Notes under the pieces: generated by a model
The model's database searches: none
What the model saw: only the letters and a program-made list of their open reading frames with translations
What the model was told of the DNA's origin: nothing
Shown here: piece after piece, positions 1 through 8,811 of the stretch
Layout: the number at the start of each line of letters is the position of its first letter
Position numbering within the stretch: position 1 is the first letter of the stretch
Source of the DNA: Pseudomonas rustica
Lineage (GTDB): Bacteria; Pseudomonadota; Gammaproteobacteria; Pseudomonadales; Pseudomonadaceae
Length of the DNA: 64,000 nucleotides
Direction: 5' to 3'
Assembly (NCBI RefSeq): GCF_018336155.1
Contig: NZ_JAGYHF010000009.1
Span: 1-64,000, forward strand
Program-made: the position numbers and the translations under genes

Positions 1-88
1 TTTTGCACGGTTCATCGAACAAATTTGCACAGTTATTTTCGAACCAGAACACTAGAATAGCCCCACCTTTTTTGGAGCCAGAGCCTTT

Positions 89-748
89 ATGTCAGAGTCG
101 GTTGACGCCCCCGGGCTGTCAGATCTACCGCTGGAAGACTTGGTGGCCTGTCACGAGTGTGACCTGCTGATGCGCAAGCCAACACTTGCCCACGGCGAGA
201 AAGCCCTCTGCCCCCGCTGCGGATACGAGTTGTACGCCCATCGCCATAACGTGGTGCAGCGCAGCCTTGCCCTGGTGATTGCGGCACTGCTGCTGTACAT
301 ACCGGCGAACTTTTTGCCGATCATGCAGCTCAATCTACTCGGGCAGTCTTCGGATGATACGGTCTGGAGTGGCGTGCTCGGTCTGTTCAATACCGGCATG
401 CAAGGCGTATCGATTGTTGTGTTCCTGTGCAGCATGGCCATTCCGCTGCTCAAGTTGCTGTGCCAATTGTTTGTGCTGCTGACGATCCGTTTCGATATCG
501 GTCGCAGCTATGGCTTGTTGCTCTACCGCATTTACCACCACCTTAAAGACTGGGGGATGCTCGAGGTTTACCTCATGGGCGTACTGGTGGCGATCGTCAA
601 ACTGGCGGACATGGCCGCCATCACCGTCGGCCTTGGCCTGGCGTGTTTTATCGGCTTGTTGCTGGTTCAGGTCTGGCTGGAAGTGGTGATGTCGCCGCAC
701 CAGATCTGGCAGGCGTTATCAGGGGAAGATGCTCATGCGGGCGATTGA
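89..748 (+). CDS. pqiA: PqiA/LetA-type membrane protein, N-terminal half-equivalent
   Basis: 219-residue inner-membrane protein of the paraquat-inducible protein A family. A cytoplasmic N-terminus carries a zinc-ribbon-like motif (C21-x2-C24 and C41-x2-C44), followed by about four hydrophobic segments (roughly 57-80, 105-130, 157-180 and 183-200). Escherichia coli PqiA and LetA (YebS) are about twice this length with two such modules in one chain; here the second module is the next gene, which overlaps the end of this one. PqiA/LetA proteins work with MCE-domain proteins in lipid transport between the inner and outer membranes. A GGAG about 11 bases before the ATG supports this start. Role is inferred from family and operon. 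Confidence 0.9.
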   Translation: MSESVDAPGLSDLPLEDLVACHECDLLMRKPTLAHGEKALCPRCGYELYAHRHNVVQRSLALVIAALLLYIPANFLPIMQLNLLGQSSDDTVWSGVLGLFNTGMQGVSIVVFLCSMAIPLLKLLCQLFVLLTIRFDIGRSYGLLLYRIYHHLKDWGMLEVYLMGVLVAIVKLADMAAITVGLGLACFIGLLLVQVWLEVVMSPHQIWQALSGEDAHAGD

Positions 749-1358
749 TGCAGGCATTCTGACGTGCACCGAATGCCACGAGTTGAACCGGCAGGAAGCG
801 GACAACGATGAACAAACCTGCACCCGCTGCGGTGCATTGGTTCACGCGCGCCGGCCGAACAGCCTCACCCGTACTTGGGCCCTGCTGATCACGGCGGCGA
901 TTATCTACATACCGGCCAACGTATTGCCGATCATGACTGTCAGTTCTTTGGGTCAAGGTGACCCAAGCACGATCATGTCCGGCGTGATCCAGTTGGTGCA
1001 GCACGGCATGATCCCGATTGCTGCTGTGGTGTTCATCGCCAGTATTCTGGTGCCGACTTTCAAACTGGTCGGCATCGCGCTGCTGTTGTTCTCAGTGCAA
1101 CGAAAACAGCCGTTGTCGGCTCGGCAGCGCATCTGGATGTACCGTTTTATCGAGTTCATTGGCCGCTGGTCGATGCTCGATATTTTTGTGATCGCCATTC
1201 TGGTGGCGGTCGTCAATTTCGGCCGCTTAGCCAGTGTCGAAGCCAATCTTGGCGCCATCGCCTTCGCCAGTGTGGTGATTCTGACGATGCTTGCCGCAGT
1301 AACTTTTGATCCCCGACTGATTTGGGATAACACGGAGTCGGACGACGACCATGACTGA
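735..1358 (+). CDS. pqiA: PqiA/LetA-type membrane protein, C-terminal half-equivalent
   Basis: About 207 residues, second PqiA/LetA module. It repeats the architecture of the preceding gene: Cys pairs at about 11/14 and 29/32, then four hydrophobic segments including the shared IYIPANxLPIM motif. ATGs exist at 729 and 735; I prefer 735 because the AGGGGA at 721-726 is too close to 729. The gene starts inside the 3' end of its neighbour and its own end overlaps the MCE gene by 8 bases, so the three are translationally coupled. The two half-proteins probably pair to make the equivalent of one full-length LetA. Start choice is moderately certain. Confidence 0.88.
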   Translation: MRAIDAGILTCTECHELNRQEADNDEQTCTRCGALVHARRPNSLTRTWALLITAAIIYIPANVLPIMTVSSLGQGDPSTIMSGVIQLVQHGMIPIAAVVFIASILVPTFKLVGIALLLFSVQRKQPLSARQRIWMYRFIEFIGRWSMLDIFVIAILVAVVNFGRLASVEANLGAIAFASVVILTMLAAVTFDPRLIWDNTESDDDHD

Positions 1359-3654
1359 TTTGCCCGTAGCGAAAACCCGACCGGCCTCGAACTGGTCTGC
1401 CATTTGGGTACTGCCTCTGATCGCGTTGATCATCGGTGGCTGGCTCGGCTGGCGTGCCTATTCCGAAACCGGCATCGAGATCCAGATTCGCTTTGAAAGC
1501 GGTGAAGGCATCCAGGCCAATAAAACCGAGATCATGTACAAGGGCATGTCGGTCGGTAAGGTCAAAACGCTGAAGCTCGACGACGAGGGCAACTCCAAAG
1601 GCGTCATTGCCACCGTCGAGATGAACAAGGACGTCGAGCAATACCTCAAGACCAGCACGCGTTTCTGGCTGGTCAAACCGAGCGTAACTCTGGCCGGCAT
1701 CACTGGTCTGGAGACGTTGGTCTCAGGTAACTACGTCGCTATCAGTCCCGGCGAAGGCGAGCCCGCGCGCAAGTTCAAGGCGCTGGCCGAAGAACCGCCG
1801 CTGTCCGACGCCAAACCTGGTCTGCACTTGACCATCAAGGCTGATCGTCTCGGTTCGCTGAGCCGTGGCAGCCCGGTGTTCTACAAGCAGATCAAAGTCG
1901 GTCAGGTCAAAAGTTATGTGCTGTCGGAAGACCAAAGCACTGTTGAGCTCAAAGTGTTCATCGAACCGACCTACGCCAAACTGGTGCGCAAACACACGCG
2001 TTTCTGGAACGCCAGCGGTATCAGCATCGACGCCAACCTGTCCGGGGTAAAAGTGCGCAGCGAATCGCTGGCCAGCATCGTCGCCGGCGGTATCGCCTTC
2101 GCCACGCCGGAGAATCGCAAGGACAGTCCGCCAACCGATCCGAGCCTGCCATTCCGTCTCTACGAGGACTTCGACGCCGCCGCTGCCGGTATTCGTGTGA
2201 AGGTCAAACTCAGCGACTTCGAAGGCCTGCAGGCTGGCCGTACGCCAGTGATGTACAAAGGCATTCAGGTCGGCAACCTGAAAGCATTGAAAGTCGATGC
2301 CGATCTGAACAGCGCCACCGCCGAGCTGACCCTCGATCCGTTGGCCGAAGATTATCTGGTGGAGGGCACTCAGTTCTGGGTGGTCAAACCGTCGATCTCG
2401 CTGGCCGGCATCACGGGCCTCGAAGCGCTGGTGAAAGGTAATTACATCGCCGTGCGTCCGGGCGACAAAGGTGCCGCCCCGAAACGTGAGTTCGAAGCAC
2501 GTCCGAAAGCGCCGCCGCTGGATCTGCGTTCGCCGGGTCTGCACTTGGTGCTGTTCACCGACACGCTGGGTTCGATCGATGTCGGCAGTCCGATCTTGTA
2601 CAAGCAGGTCAAGGTCGGTTCGGTACAGAGCTATCAATTCTCCAAGACGCGCAAACAAATCATCGTCGGCGTGCACATCGAGAAGGAATACGAAAACCTG
2701 GTCAACGCTTCGACGCGGTTCTGGAATGTCAGCGGTGTCACGTTGACTGGCGGGCTGACCGGCGGCATTCAGGTCAAGAGTGAATCCCTGCAAACCCTGA
2801 TGGCCGGCGGTATCGCCTTCGAAACACCGCAGGCCAAGGCACCGCTGCAGAAACGCATTCCGCGTTTCCGTCTGTTTGCCAATCATGACGACGCCAGTAA
2901 AAAAGGCAGCGTAGTAACGATCAAAGTCGATCGCGCCGACGGTCTCAGCAGCGGCACGCCGGTTCGTTTCAAAGGGCTGGATGTCGGCAAGATTGAAAGC
3001 GTTGATCTGACTGACGACTTGCAATCGGTCATCCTCACCGCGCGCATCACGGAAGTGCCGGAGAAGATTGCCCGGGTTGGCAGTCAGTTCTGGGTGGTCA
3101 AGCCTGAGCTCGGCCTGATCAAGACAGAGAATCTGGAAACCCTGGTAACCGGCAAGTACATCGAAGTGCAGCCAGCGGCGAAGAACCTTGGCCCGCAGAA
3201 GAACTTTGTCGCGCTGGCCAATGCGCCGGAAGTCACCAAACAAGAGGCGGGTCTGAGTCTGGTGTTGAGCGCCGCTCGCCGTGGTTCGTTGAAGCCGGGT
3301 GTGCCGGTGACTTACCGTGAAATCACGGTGGGTAAAGTTACGGGTTATGAACTGGGTCAGACCGCTGATCGCGTATTGGTGCACATTCTGATCGAGCCGA
3401 AATACGCGCCGCTCGTACGCAGTGGCAGCCGCTTCTGGAACACCAGCGGTGTCGGGTTTGATATCGGTTTGTTCAACGGGCTGACGGTGCGCACCGAATC
3501 GCTGGAGACGGCGATTCAGGGCGGCATCGCATTCGCTACGCCGGATGGTGAGCGGATGGGCGGTCAGGCTCGGGCGGAGCAGACGTTCCCGTTGTTCGAC
3601 AAGTTTGAGGATGAGTGGCTGACGTGGGCGCCTAAGATTTCGCTCGGTAAGTAA
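1351..3654 (+). CDS. pqiB: PqiB/LetB-type MCE protein with six MCE domains
   Basis: 767-residue periplasm-spanning protein with one N-terminal membrane anchor (about 17-36) followed by six MCE (MlaD-like) domains starting near residues 42, 157, 280, 396, 519 and 634. The domains alternate between two sequence types: odd ones end in FWxVKPxxxLxGIxGLExLVxGxYI, even ones in FWNxSGxxxxxxxxGxxVxxESLxxxxxGGIAF. E. coli PqiB has three MCE domains and LetB has seven, so this is closer to LetB in size. MCE proteins form hexameric rings stacked into a hydrophobic tunnel that carries lipids across the periplasm. No pqiC lipoprotein gene follows, which also fits LetAB better than PqiABC. Confidence 0.9.
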   Translation: MTDLPVAKTRPASNWSAIWVLPLIALIIGGWLGWRAYSETGIEIQIRFESGEGIQANKTEIMYKGMSVGKVKTLKLDDEGNSKGVIATVEMNKDVEQYLKTSTRFWLVKPSVTLAGITGLETLVSGNYVAISPGEGEPARKFKALAEEPPLSDAKPGLHLTIKADRLGSLSRGSPVFYKQIKVGQVKSYVLSEDQSTVELKVFIEPTYAKLVRKHTRFWNASGISIDANLSGVKVRSESLASIVAGGIAFATPENRKDSPPTDPSLPFRLYEDFDAAAAGIRVKVKLSDFEGLQAGRTPVMYKGIQVGNLKALKVDADLNSATAELTLDPLAEDYLVEGTQFWVVKPSISLAGITGLEALVKGNYIAVRPGDKGAAPKREFEARPKAPPLDLRSPGLHLVLFTDTLGSIDVGSPILYKQVKVGSVQSYQFSKTRKQIIVGVHIEKEYENLVNASTRFWNVSGVTLTGGLTGGIQVKSESLQTLMAGGIAFETPQAKAPLQKRIPRFRLFANHDDASKKGSVVTIKVDRADGLSSGTPVRFKGLDVGKIESVDLTDDLQSVILTARITEVPEKIARVGSQFWVVKPELGLIKTENLETLVTGKYIEVQPAAKNLGPQKNFVALANAPEVTKQEAGLSLVLSAARRGSLKPGVPVTYREITVGKVTGYELGQTADRVLVHILIEPKYAPLVRSGSRFWNTSGVGFDIGLFNGLTVRTESLETAIQGGIAFATPDGERMGGQARAEQTFPLFDKFEDEWLTWAPKISLGK

Positions 3655-3680
3655 ATCCTGCGGTGTTTGAAGTGGGGCCA

Positions 3681-3743
3681 TCGCGAGCAGGCTCACTCCT
3701 ACAGGGGAACGCATTCCAACTGTAGGAGTGAGCCTGCTCGCGA
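3681..3743. repeat. REP doublet, TCGCGAGCAGGCTCACTCC type, inverse arrangement
   Basis: Two 23-base arms (3681-3703 and 3721-3743) are perfect inverted copies. The TCGCGAG ends face outward and the CCTACA/TGTAGG ends face inward, the reverse of the usual arrangement in this window. It lies just after the MCE gene stop codon and before the shared terminator. Pseudomonas REP elements are mobilised by RAYT transposases; none is present here. Confidence 0.9.
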
Positions 3744-3776
3744 TAGGGCCAGCCAATTCAGCACAAATTCCAAGGC

Positions 3777-3819
3777 ATAAAAAAGGGCCGCGATCCAAAC
3801 AGATCGCGGCCCTTTTTTT
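3777..3819. terminator. Bidirectional Rho-independent terminator
   Basis: A perfect 10-base stem GGGCCGCGAT/ATCGCGGCCC (3785-3794, 3803-3812) is flanked by an A-run on the left and a T-run on the right. It can therefore stop both the plus-strand MCE operon and the minus-strand mks operon. Confidence 0.9.
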
Positions 3820-3837
3820 ATCTTCAGTTAACGCCGA

Positions 3838-6678
3838 TCAAACCGCATCCATCTCCGGTTCATCCGCTTCAACATTCACCGTGGCCTTCACCACATCATG
3901 GCGACGGATGTACTTCCAGTCCGCCTCATCAATGTAGATTCCCGCCGGGCCGCTGCCGCCTTCCAGGTCGATCGCGACACTGGCGCAGACCTGCGGCTTC
4001 ACGCTCGCCAGAATCGGCACGAAACCCAGTTGCAGGCTGGTTTCCAGCAGTGCGGCCTGGTTCTTCTCATCGATATCCGCCGCCTCGTCGAGGTAGTACG
4101 GCAGACGCACGCGCCCGGCCTGATCGCGATCCATCAAGTGCAGCAACAAGTACATGTTGGTCAGCGCCTTGATGGTCATGGTCGTGCCGTTGGACGCCGC
4201 GCCATCGATGTCGGTGTGAATAACCGGCTGGCCGTTGACCTTGGTGATTTCGAACGCGAGTTCGAACAAGTCCTTGAGGCCGAGCTGGTTGTGGTTTGCT
4301 GCCACCAACCGCGCGAGGTATTCCTTGGCCTCTTCGTTCTTGTTGTCTTGCTCGGCGCTTTGGCTGAGGTCGAACACCGACAGGGTTTCGCCTTCTTCGT
4401 ACTGACCGGCGCTGTGGATGATCTGATCGATGTGCTTGAGCGCTTCCTTGTTCGGCGCGAGAACGATGCGGAAGCTCTGCAGGTTGGAGACCTGACGTTT
4501 GTTGATCTCGCGGTTGAACAGCGCCAGTTGATGCTCGAGGCTGTCGTAGTCACTGCGAATATTGCGCAGGGTTCGAGCAATGTCGGTAACCGCCGCGCGA
4601 CGGGCCTTGCCCAGCGTCAGTGCTTCATCGGTACGGTGCGCGTAAGCGTTGATCAGCAGCGACAAACGGCGCTCCATGTCGTCTTCGCTGTCGAACTTGG
4701 CCACACCTTTGAGGCGCACTTGCGCGTACAGCGCTTCGATCTGACCGTCAGCACGGAGCAAGCCTTGCCAGCTGTCCTGGTAGTCGTTGAGCAGTGGCAG
4801 CAGGTTGTCCATCGAATCGTCGACCGGATCCATGAACGGCGTACCGAACGGCAGATCCGCCGGCAGCAACTGACGACGGCGCAATGCATCGTCGAGCGTG
4901 CGTTGCTTGGCTTCCATATCAGCGATCTGGCGGCCGACCAGTTGCAGCTTGGCCGACAGTTGCTGGACGCGTTCGGTGAAGGCATCGCTGGAACGCTTGA
5001 GTTCGTCCTGCGCGCCTTCCATCTGCGCCAGTTGCTCGAGCTTGTCGCTTTCTTCAGCGCTCAAAGTCTGCGTGCGGCGGAAATCTTCCAGGGCTTTCTG
5101 CGCGTCCAGCACTTGCTGGTACAGCGCTTCGGTCTGGGTCTTGCTCGCGGCGCGGTCAGCGGCAACGGCCTGCTGGGTCTTGAGCTGTTTCAGCTCTTTG
5201 TCCAGACGTTCTTTCTGGTCGCGCAACGCGGCACGGTCGGCCAGTGCTTGCAGCGCCGGTGGCTCAATGTGCGAGAGGTCTATCGACAGGCCCGGCACTT
5301 CGAAGCGTTCACCCTTGAAGCCATCAAGGATCAGCTCAACCGATTTGACCCATTCGCCACCCTCGTCGAGGGTAATGCCGTGTTCGCCCAGCGGCAGGCT
5401 GAACAGTGCGCTGTTGAACAGACGCATCAACCGTTCGACGTCGGGTTGCGAAAATTCTTCGCGCAGTCGCGCGTAGCTGTTGTTGTCGGCGTGATCGAGT
5501 TGCTGCTTCACCGACTTCAGGCGTTTTTCCAGATCGCGCAAACGCTCTTCGAGATCTTCGGCGCTGAACTGACGCGATTGCGCCAAGGCGCCGGCGAGTT
5601 CGTCGTGGGCGTCTTTGGCCGCGAGCAATTGTTGCTCCAGCACTTTCACGTCATCGACCAAAGCAAAGCGATTCTTCAGTACCGACAGCTCGCCGAGCCA
5701 GCGCTGGATGCCGGAAATTTCCCGCTCCAGACGCATCAGCTCCTGAGTACCGCCGCGCTGATTGTTTTGCAGACTGTCCTGCTCGCCACGGTAGTGGTCG
5801 GCCTGAATCGTCAGCTCTTCCTTGCGCGCACTGGCGTAATCCGACCAGGTGCCGAGCAGCGAATCGAGCAGCGGCGACAGGCGATGCAGCTTGCCGCGCA
5901 GCACGTCGCGCTGTTTCACGCCATTGGCCAAGGCTTCAACCAACGGGCCGGCAGCGACCAGCGAGTTGTAGTCCTGTTCCATGCGGCGCACGTCGCGGAA
6001 GGCTTCTTCGCACGCGGCGATGTAATCGACACTGCCCGAACGCAGGCTGTGTTCGAAGGCATCGAGGAACAACTGCTTCAACTTGGCCGCAGTGATTTCG
6101 CGCATGTGCAGCAGGTTGATGAACAGCGCGCGGAAAGTCTTCAGGCTTTGCTCGCTGGTGGAGCGCAGCGGGATCAGGGTCAGATCCAAAGGAATAGACG
6201 TGTGACCGCCCACCAGCAAACGACGCAGCTCATCCGGCTTGAGTTCGTAGGCTTTCAGGCCTTCTTTCTCAAGGTTGTTGAACAGCTCTTTCTGACGCAG
6301 GCAGGTGTCATTCTTCTGGTAGTGCGCCAGATCGAGCTTGCCGGCATAGGCGAAAAACTGGTGACCGAAACCACCGCCCGGGCCGCGCCCGACCACGCCG
6401 ATCACGTGCGGGCCGTGTGGCAGATTCACTTCGACAAGGATGTAACTGGTGTCGGAGGCGAAGTAGAAGCGCCGCGATTGTTCGAGGCTGTACTTGCCGA
6501 AACTCATGTCCGACATGCGCGCCAGAATCGGGAACTGCAAGGCGTTGATCGACGCCGATTTACCGAGGTTGTTCGCGCCGTAAACCGACAGCGGTTCTTC
6601 CAGCGGGAACAGGCCGAGGCTGTAACCGGCGGTGTTCAAAAGGGCAAAGCGGCGGATGCCGTAGCGTTCCTGGCTCAT
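3838..6678 (-). CDS. mksB: MksB, SMC-like ATPase of the MksBEF condensin
   Basis: 946-residue SMC-type chromosome-organising ATPase, much shorter than MukB (about 1480) and typical of Pseudomonas MksB. The N-terminal head has Walker A GANNLGKS at residues 34-41. Long coiled-coil arms follow (Leu/Glu/Gln-rich, about 270-400 and 480-640) around a small hinge. The C-terminal head has the NGTTMTIKALT signature region and Walker B YYLDEAADID. The ATG overlaps the mksE stop in an ATGA arrangement. Known role of the family: DNA bridging and loop formation in chromosome packing; related Wadjet systems use an extra nuclease against plasmids, which is not encoded next to this operon. Confidence 0.93.
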   Translation of the reverse strand: MSQERYGIRRFALLNTAGYSLGLFPLEEPLSVYGANNLGKSASINALQFPILARMSDMSFGKYSLEQSRRFYFASDTSYILVEVNLPHGPHVIGVVGRGPGGGFGHQFFAYAGKLDLAHYQKNDTCLRQKELFNNLEKEGLKAYELKPDELRRLLVGGHTSIPLDLTLIPLRSTSEQSLKTFRALFINLLHMREITAAKLKQLFLDAFEHSLRSGSVDYIAACEEAFRDVRRMEQDYNSLVAAGPLVEALANGVKQRDVLRGKLHRLSPLLDSLLGTWSDYASARKEELTIQADHYRGEQDSLQNNQRGGTQELMRLEREISGIQRWLGELSVLKNRFALVDDVKVLEQQLLAAKDAHDELAGALAQSRQFSAEDLEERLRDLEKRLKSVKQQLDHADNNSYARLREEFSQPDVERLMRLFNSALFSLPLGEHGITLDEGGEWVKSVELILDGFKGERFEVPGLSIDLSHIEPPALQALADRAALRDQKERLDKELKQLKTQQAVAADRAASKTQTEALYQQVLDAQKALEDFRRTQTLSAEESDKLEQLAQMEGAQDELKRSSDAFTERVQQLSAKLQLVGRQIADMEAKQRTLDDALRRRQLLPADLPFGTPFMDPVDDSMDNLLPLLNDYQDSWQGLLRADGQIEALYAQVRLKGVAKFDSEDDMERRLSLLINAYAHRTDEALTLGKARRAAVTDIARTLRNIRSDYDSLEHQLALFNREINKRQVSNLQSFRIVLAPNKEALKHIDQIIHSAGQYEEGETLSVFDLSQSAEQDNKNEEAKEYLARLVAANHNQLGLKDLFELAFEITKVNGQPVIHTDIDGAASNGTTMTIKALTNMYLLLHLMDRDQAGRVRLPYYLDEAADIDEKNQAALLETSLQLGFVPILASVKPQVCASVAIDLEGGSGPAGIYIDEADWKYIRRHDVVKATVNVEADEPEMDAV

Positions 6679-7376
6679 GCGTCGGACTCCTGTTCTTCGG
6701 CAATGGCGCGGGCCAGTGCGTCTTCTTCGCTCTCTTCATCAAATTCGCTGAGATCAAGCGGATCGTCGGTTTCGAGGAATTTGGCTTCCGCCGCTTCGTC
6801 GATCAGCACCGGCGCTGGCAGCGGCAATACGCTGTGCACGCTGGCCGCCAGATCGCGGTCTTGCTGTACCGACAGGCACACGTCGAGGAAACGGTGCATC
6901 GGTGGCAGGAAGCGGTACACACCGTTTTCTTCGCCGGCGAAACCGAGTTGAGTCATGCGGCGCATGATCTTTTCTTCGAGCTCTTCGACGGTCTGCACTT
7001 CAGCCTGAATAAACAGGTCGCGGTACTTCTCCAGCAGCGACGGCAGTTCTTCGCGGCCGAGGCTGCCGCCATCGAGCACGGCGATCGGGTCGCGGCCCTG
7101 ATCGGCCAGATGCTCGACGAGGATGAAGGTGAACAGCGCCAGACGCTGCGCCGTCTTGTTCACCGCCGCAGCGGCCATGTCCGGCACAAAGTAGTAGAAA
7201 CCACGGGTGTCGCAGACCAGTTCAAAACCCAGCGCCTTGAACAGCGTGCGGTATTGATCCTGGAAGTTCGACAGTTGCGCGTACAGTTCCGGGTCGCGGC
7301 GGCTGACGTGGTAACCCTTGAACAGCTCGCGGAAGATCGGTGCCAGTTGGGACAGTTCGGAGAGATCAAGATGCAT
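6675..7376 (-). CDS. mksE: MksE, condensin accessory subunit
   Basis: About 233 residues, the MukE-like subunit that binds the kleisin MksF and regulates the MksB head. I start at the ATG giving MHLDLSELSQLAPIFREL, because the upstream 27 codons lie inside mksF and look like out-of-frame sequence (many Arg, Pro, Ser). The C-terminus is strongly acidic (EEESEED-like stretch), which is common for this subunit. The gene overlaps the end of mksF by 11 bases and shares ATGA with mksB, so the three subunits are coupled. Assignment rests on order and position between unmistakable mksB and an mksF-size gene plus overall winged-helix-like character. Confidence 0.88.
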   Translation of the reverse strand: MHLDLSELSQLAPIFRELFKGYHVSRRDPELYAQLSNFQDQYRTLFKALGFELVCDTRGFYYFVPDMAAAAVNKTAQRLALFTFILVEHLADQGRDPIAVLDGGSLGREELPSLLEKYRDLFIQAEVQTVEELEEKIMRRMTQLGFAGEENGVYRFLPPMHRFLDVCLSVQQDRDLAASVHSVLPLPAPVLIDEAAEAKFLETDDPLDLSEFDEESEEDALARAIAEEQESDA

Positions 7377-8643
7377 TGGGGATGCTCGCAGAATCCTCGG
7401 CGGCATTGTCGCGGGCCGAGAGCAGGGCGAAGGAGCGCAGGCTGACCTGGTGCTCATGAGTGTGGTATTCGCGGCGTTCCAAGCGCTCGCGGGTGAAGCG
7501 TTTTTCCCGCGACAGGCGCGAGAACCAGTAGAGCAATTCGTCGGTGGCGCCGTCCGGTTCCTGCTCGAGCAGCCAGGTCATCAGATCCGGCATTGGCAGG
7601 GATTCTTCGCAACGGTCGACCATCTCGCGCACGGTGCGTGGTGCGCGTGGCGCTTCGCCTTTCTGGGTTTTGTGCGCTTTCGGGAAGCGTGCCGGTTTCG
7701 GCTCGAAACGCGCCAACGCGTACACGTAGGCTTCGACCTGACTAGCGCTGCCGAGGAAAGTACTTTGCGGGCGAGTGAACATCGGCATCGCGGCTTGCGG
7801 CACGGCGTCGATGCCTTTGCGGCGGATCGCCGCCAGTGCGAGCGCGGCGCCACGGGTCACGGCGTTGTGCCGGCGGGCTTCTTCACGCAGCGGCAGCAAC
7901 AGTTCGCGGGCATGCCGCAGAGTCAATTGCGCGCTGGTTTGCATTTCGAGGATGCGCGCGTGGGTGCGCAGCAGCATGTCATCGTCAACCAAATGGCCGA
8001 GGCGCTGTTGCTCGCTGAGCATTTTCAGCAGCACGGTTTCGACCTTGCGCACGCCTTGTTCGAAGGCGCCGTCGGCGTTCACCAGATCGATCATCGGCTC
8101 GACGTATTCGTCCCACGTCGCCAGTACTTCGGCGTAACGCTGACGCAGCGGAATCTGCCGGTCACTGGTCTTGGCGCGTTCTGCCACCGCCACCAGCGCT
8201 TGTTCGTCGTTGTCGAGTTTCTTTAGAACATCGCGAACACGCATGTCGAGCAAACGCAGCTGACGGGCGAGGTCGTGACCGTCGCGAACGTCGAACGCAT
8301 CCTGAATGTAACCGGCCAGGCGTTCGAGGTGACGCAAATAGGCTTCGATTTCCAGGCACAGGCCCAAACGGTGTTCACGACGCAGGTAAGCGAGGAAGTC
8401 GTGAATCTGCGCATTGAGCTCGAAACGGTTCGGGCTTTTCGCCACCGGCACCAGAATATCGAGGCGAATCCACACGTCGAGCAGGCTGGTAATGTCCTGC
8501 GGCGTGCTGTCCAGTTGTTGGGCGGCCAGTTGCGTGCGCAGTTCGTTGAGGCTCAATGTGCCTTGGTCGAAGTGCTCACACAAAGGCTCCAGAAGCGCCC
8601 AGTGTTCAGCGAGGGCGCGCAAGACGCGCTTGGGTTCGATCAT
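7366..8643 (-). CDS. mksF: MksF, kleisin subunit of the MksBEF condensin
   Basis: About 425 residues, first gene of the mksF-mksE-mksB operon. It is mostly helical with charged, Leu-rich stretches, and matches the size of the MukF-like kleisin that links the two MksB heads. I choose the ATG at MIEPKRVLRALAEHW; an upstream in-frame ATG would add 22 residues with no conserved look. No strong Shine-Dalgarno is visible before either. The operon is divergent from the holD-like gene, with about 170 bases between the two start codons. Confidence 0.87.
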   Translation of the reverse strand: MIEPKRVLRALAEHWALLEPLCEHFDQGTLSLNELRTQLAAQQLDSTPQDITSLLDVWIRLDILVPVAKSPNRFELNAQIHDFLAYLRREHRLGLCLEIEAYLRHLERLAGYIQDAFDVRDGHDLARQLRLLDMRVRDVLKKLDNDEQALVAVAERAKTSDRQIPLRQRYAEVLATWDEYVEPMIDLVNADGAFEQGVRKVETVLLKMLSEQQRLGHLVDDDMLLRTHARILEMQTSAQLTLRHARELLLPLREEARRHNAVTRGAALALAAIRRKGIDAVPQAAMPMFTRPQSTFLGSASQVEAYVYALARFEPKPARFPKAHKTQKGEAPRAPRTVREMVDRCEESLPMPDLMTWLLEQEPDGATDELLYWFSRLSREKRFTRERLERREYHTHEHQVSLRSFALLSARDNAAEDSASIPNAS

Positions 8644-8801
8644 CGGAATGCCCGGCTGGTTGGCAATGAAAAGCGGCGATTGTACTGCATCGCAGCCGAT
8701 ACGATTCAATCCAGGGACAGGCTGTTGTTTTTCTTTCGGTCAAGTGATTGATCAACAACGGGCGATCTTGGGCGAAGGGCGGTAGAATCAGCCCACTTCA
8801 G

Positions 8802-8810
8802 TTATCCACA
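8802..8810 (+). promoter_or_regulatory. Perfect DnaA-box consensus in the holD leader
   Basis: TTATCCACA sits one base before the GTG start of the holD-like gene and downstream of a possible -10 box TAGAAT (8783-8788). A second perfect copy occurs inside an unrelated coding region near 53.87 kb, so a chance match cannot be excluded; only the position before a replisome gene makes it notable. Confidence 0.4.
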
Positions 8811-8811
8811 A

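Noticed and set aside
1723..3798. 691-codon open frame on the minus strand
   Set aside because: Antisense shadow of the six-domain MCE gene; no start signal or domain.
3898..6951. 1017-codon open frame on the plus strand
   Set aside because: Fully antisense to mksB and mksE; its Gln/Arg/Val-rich composition is the usual mirror of a high-GC coding gene and it has no recognisable domain.
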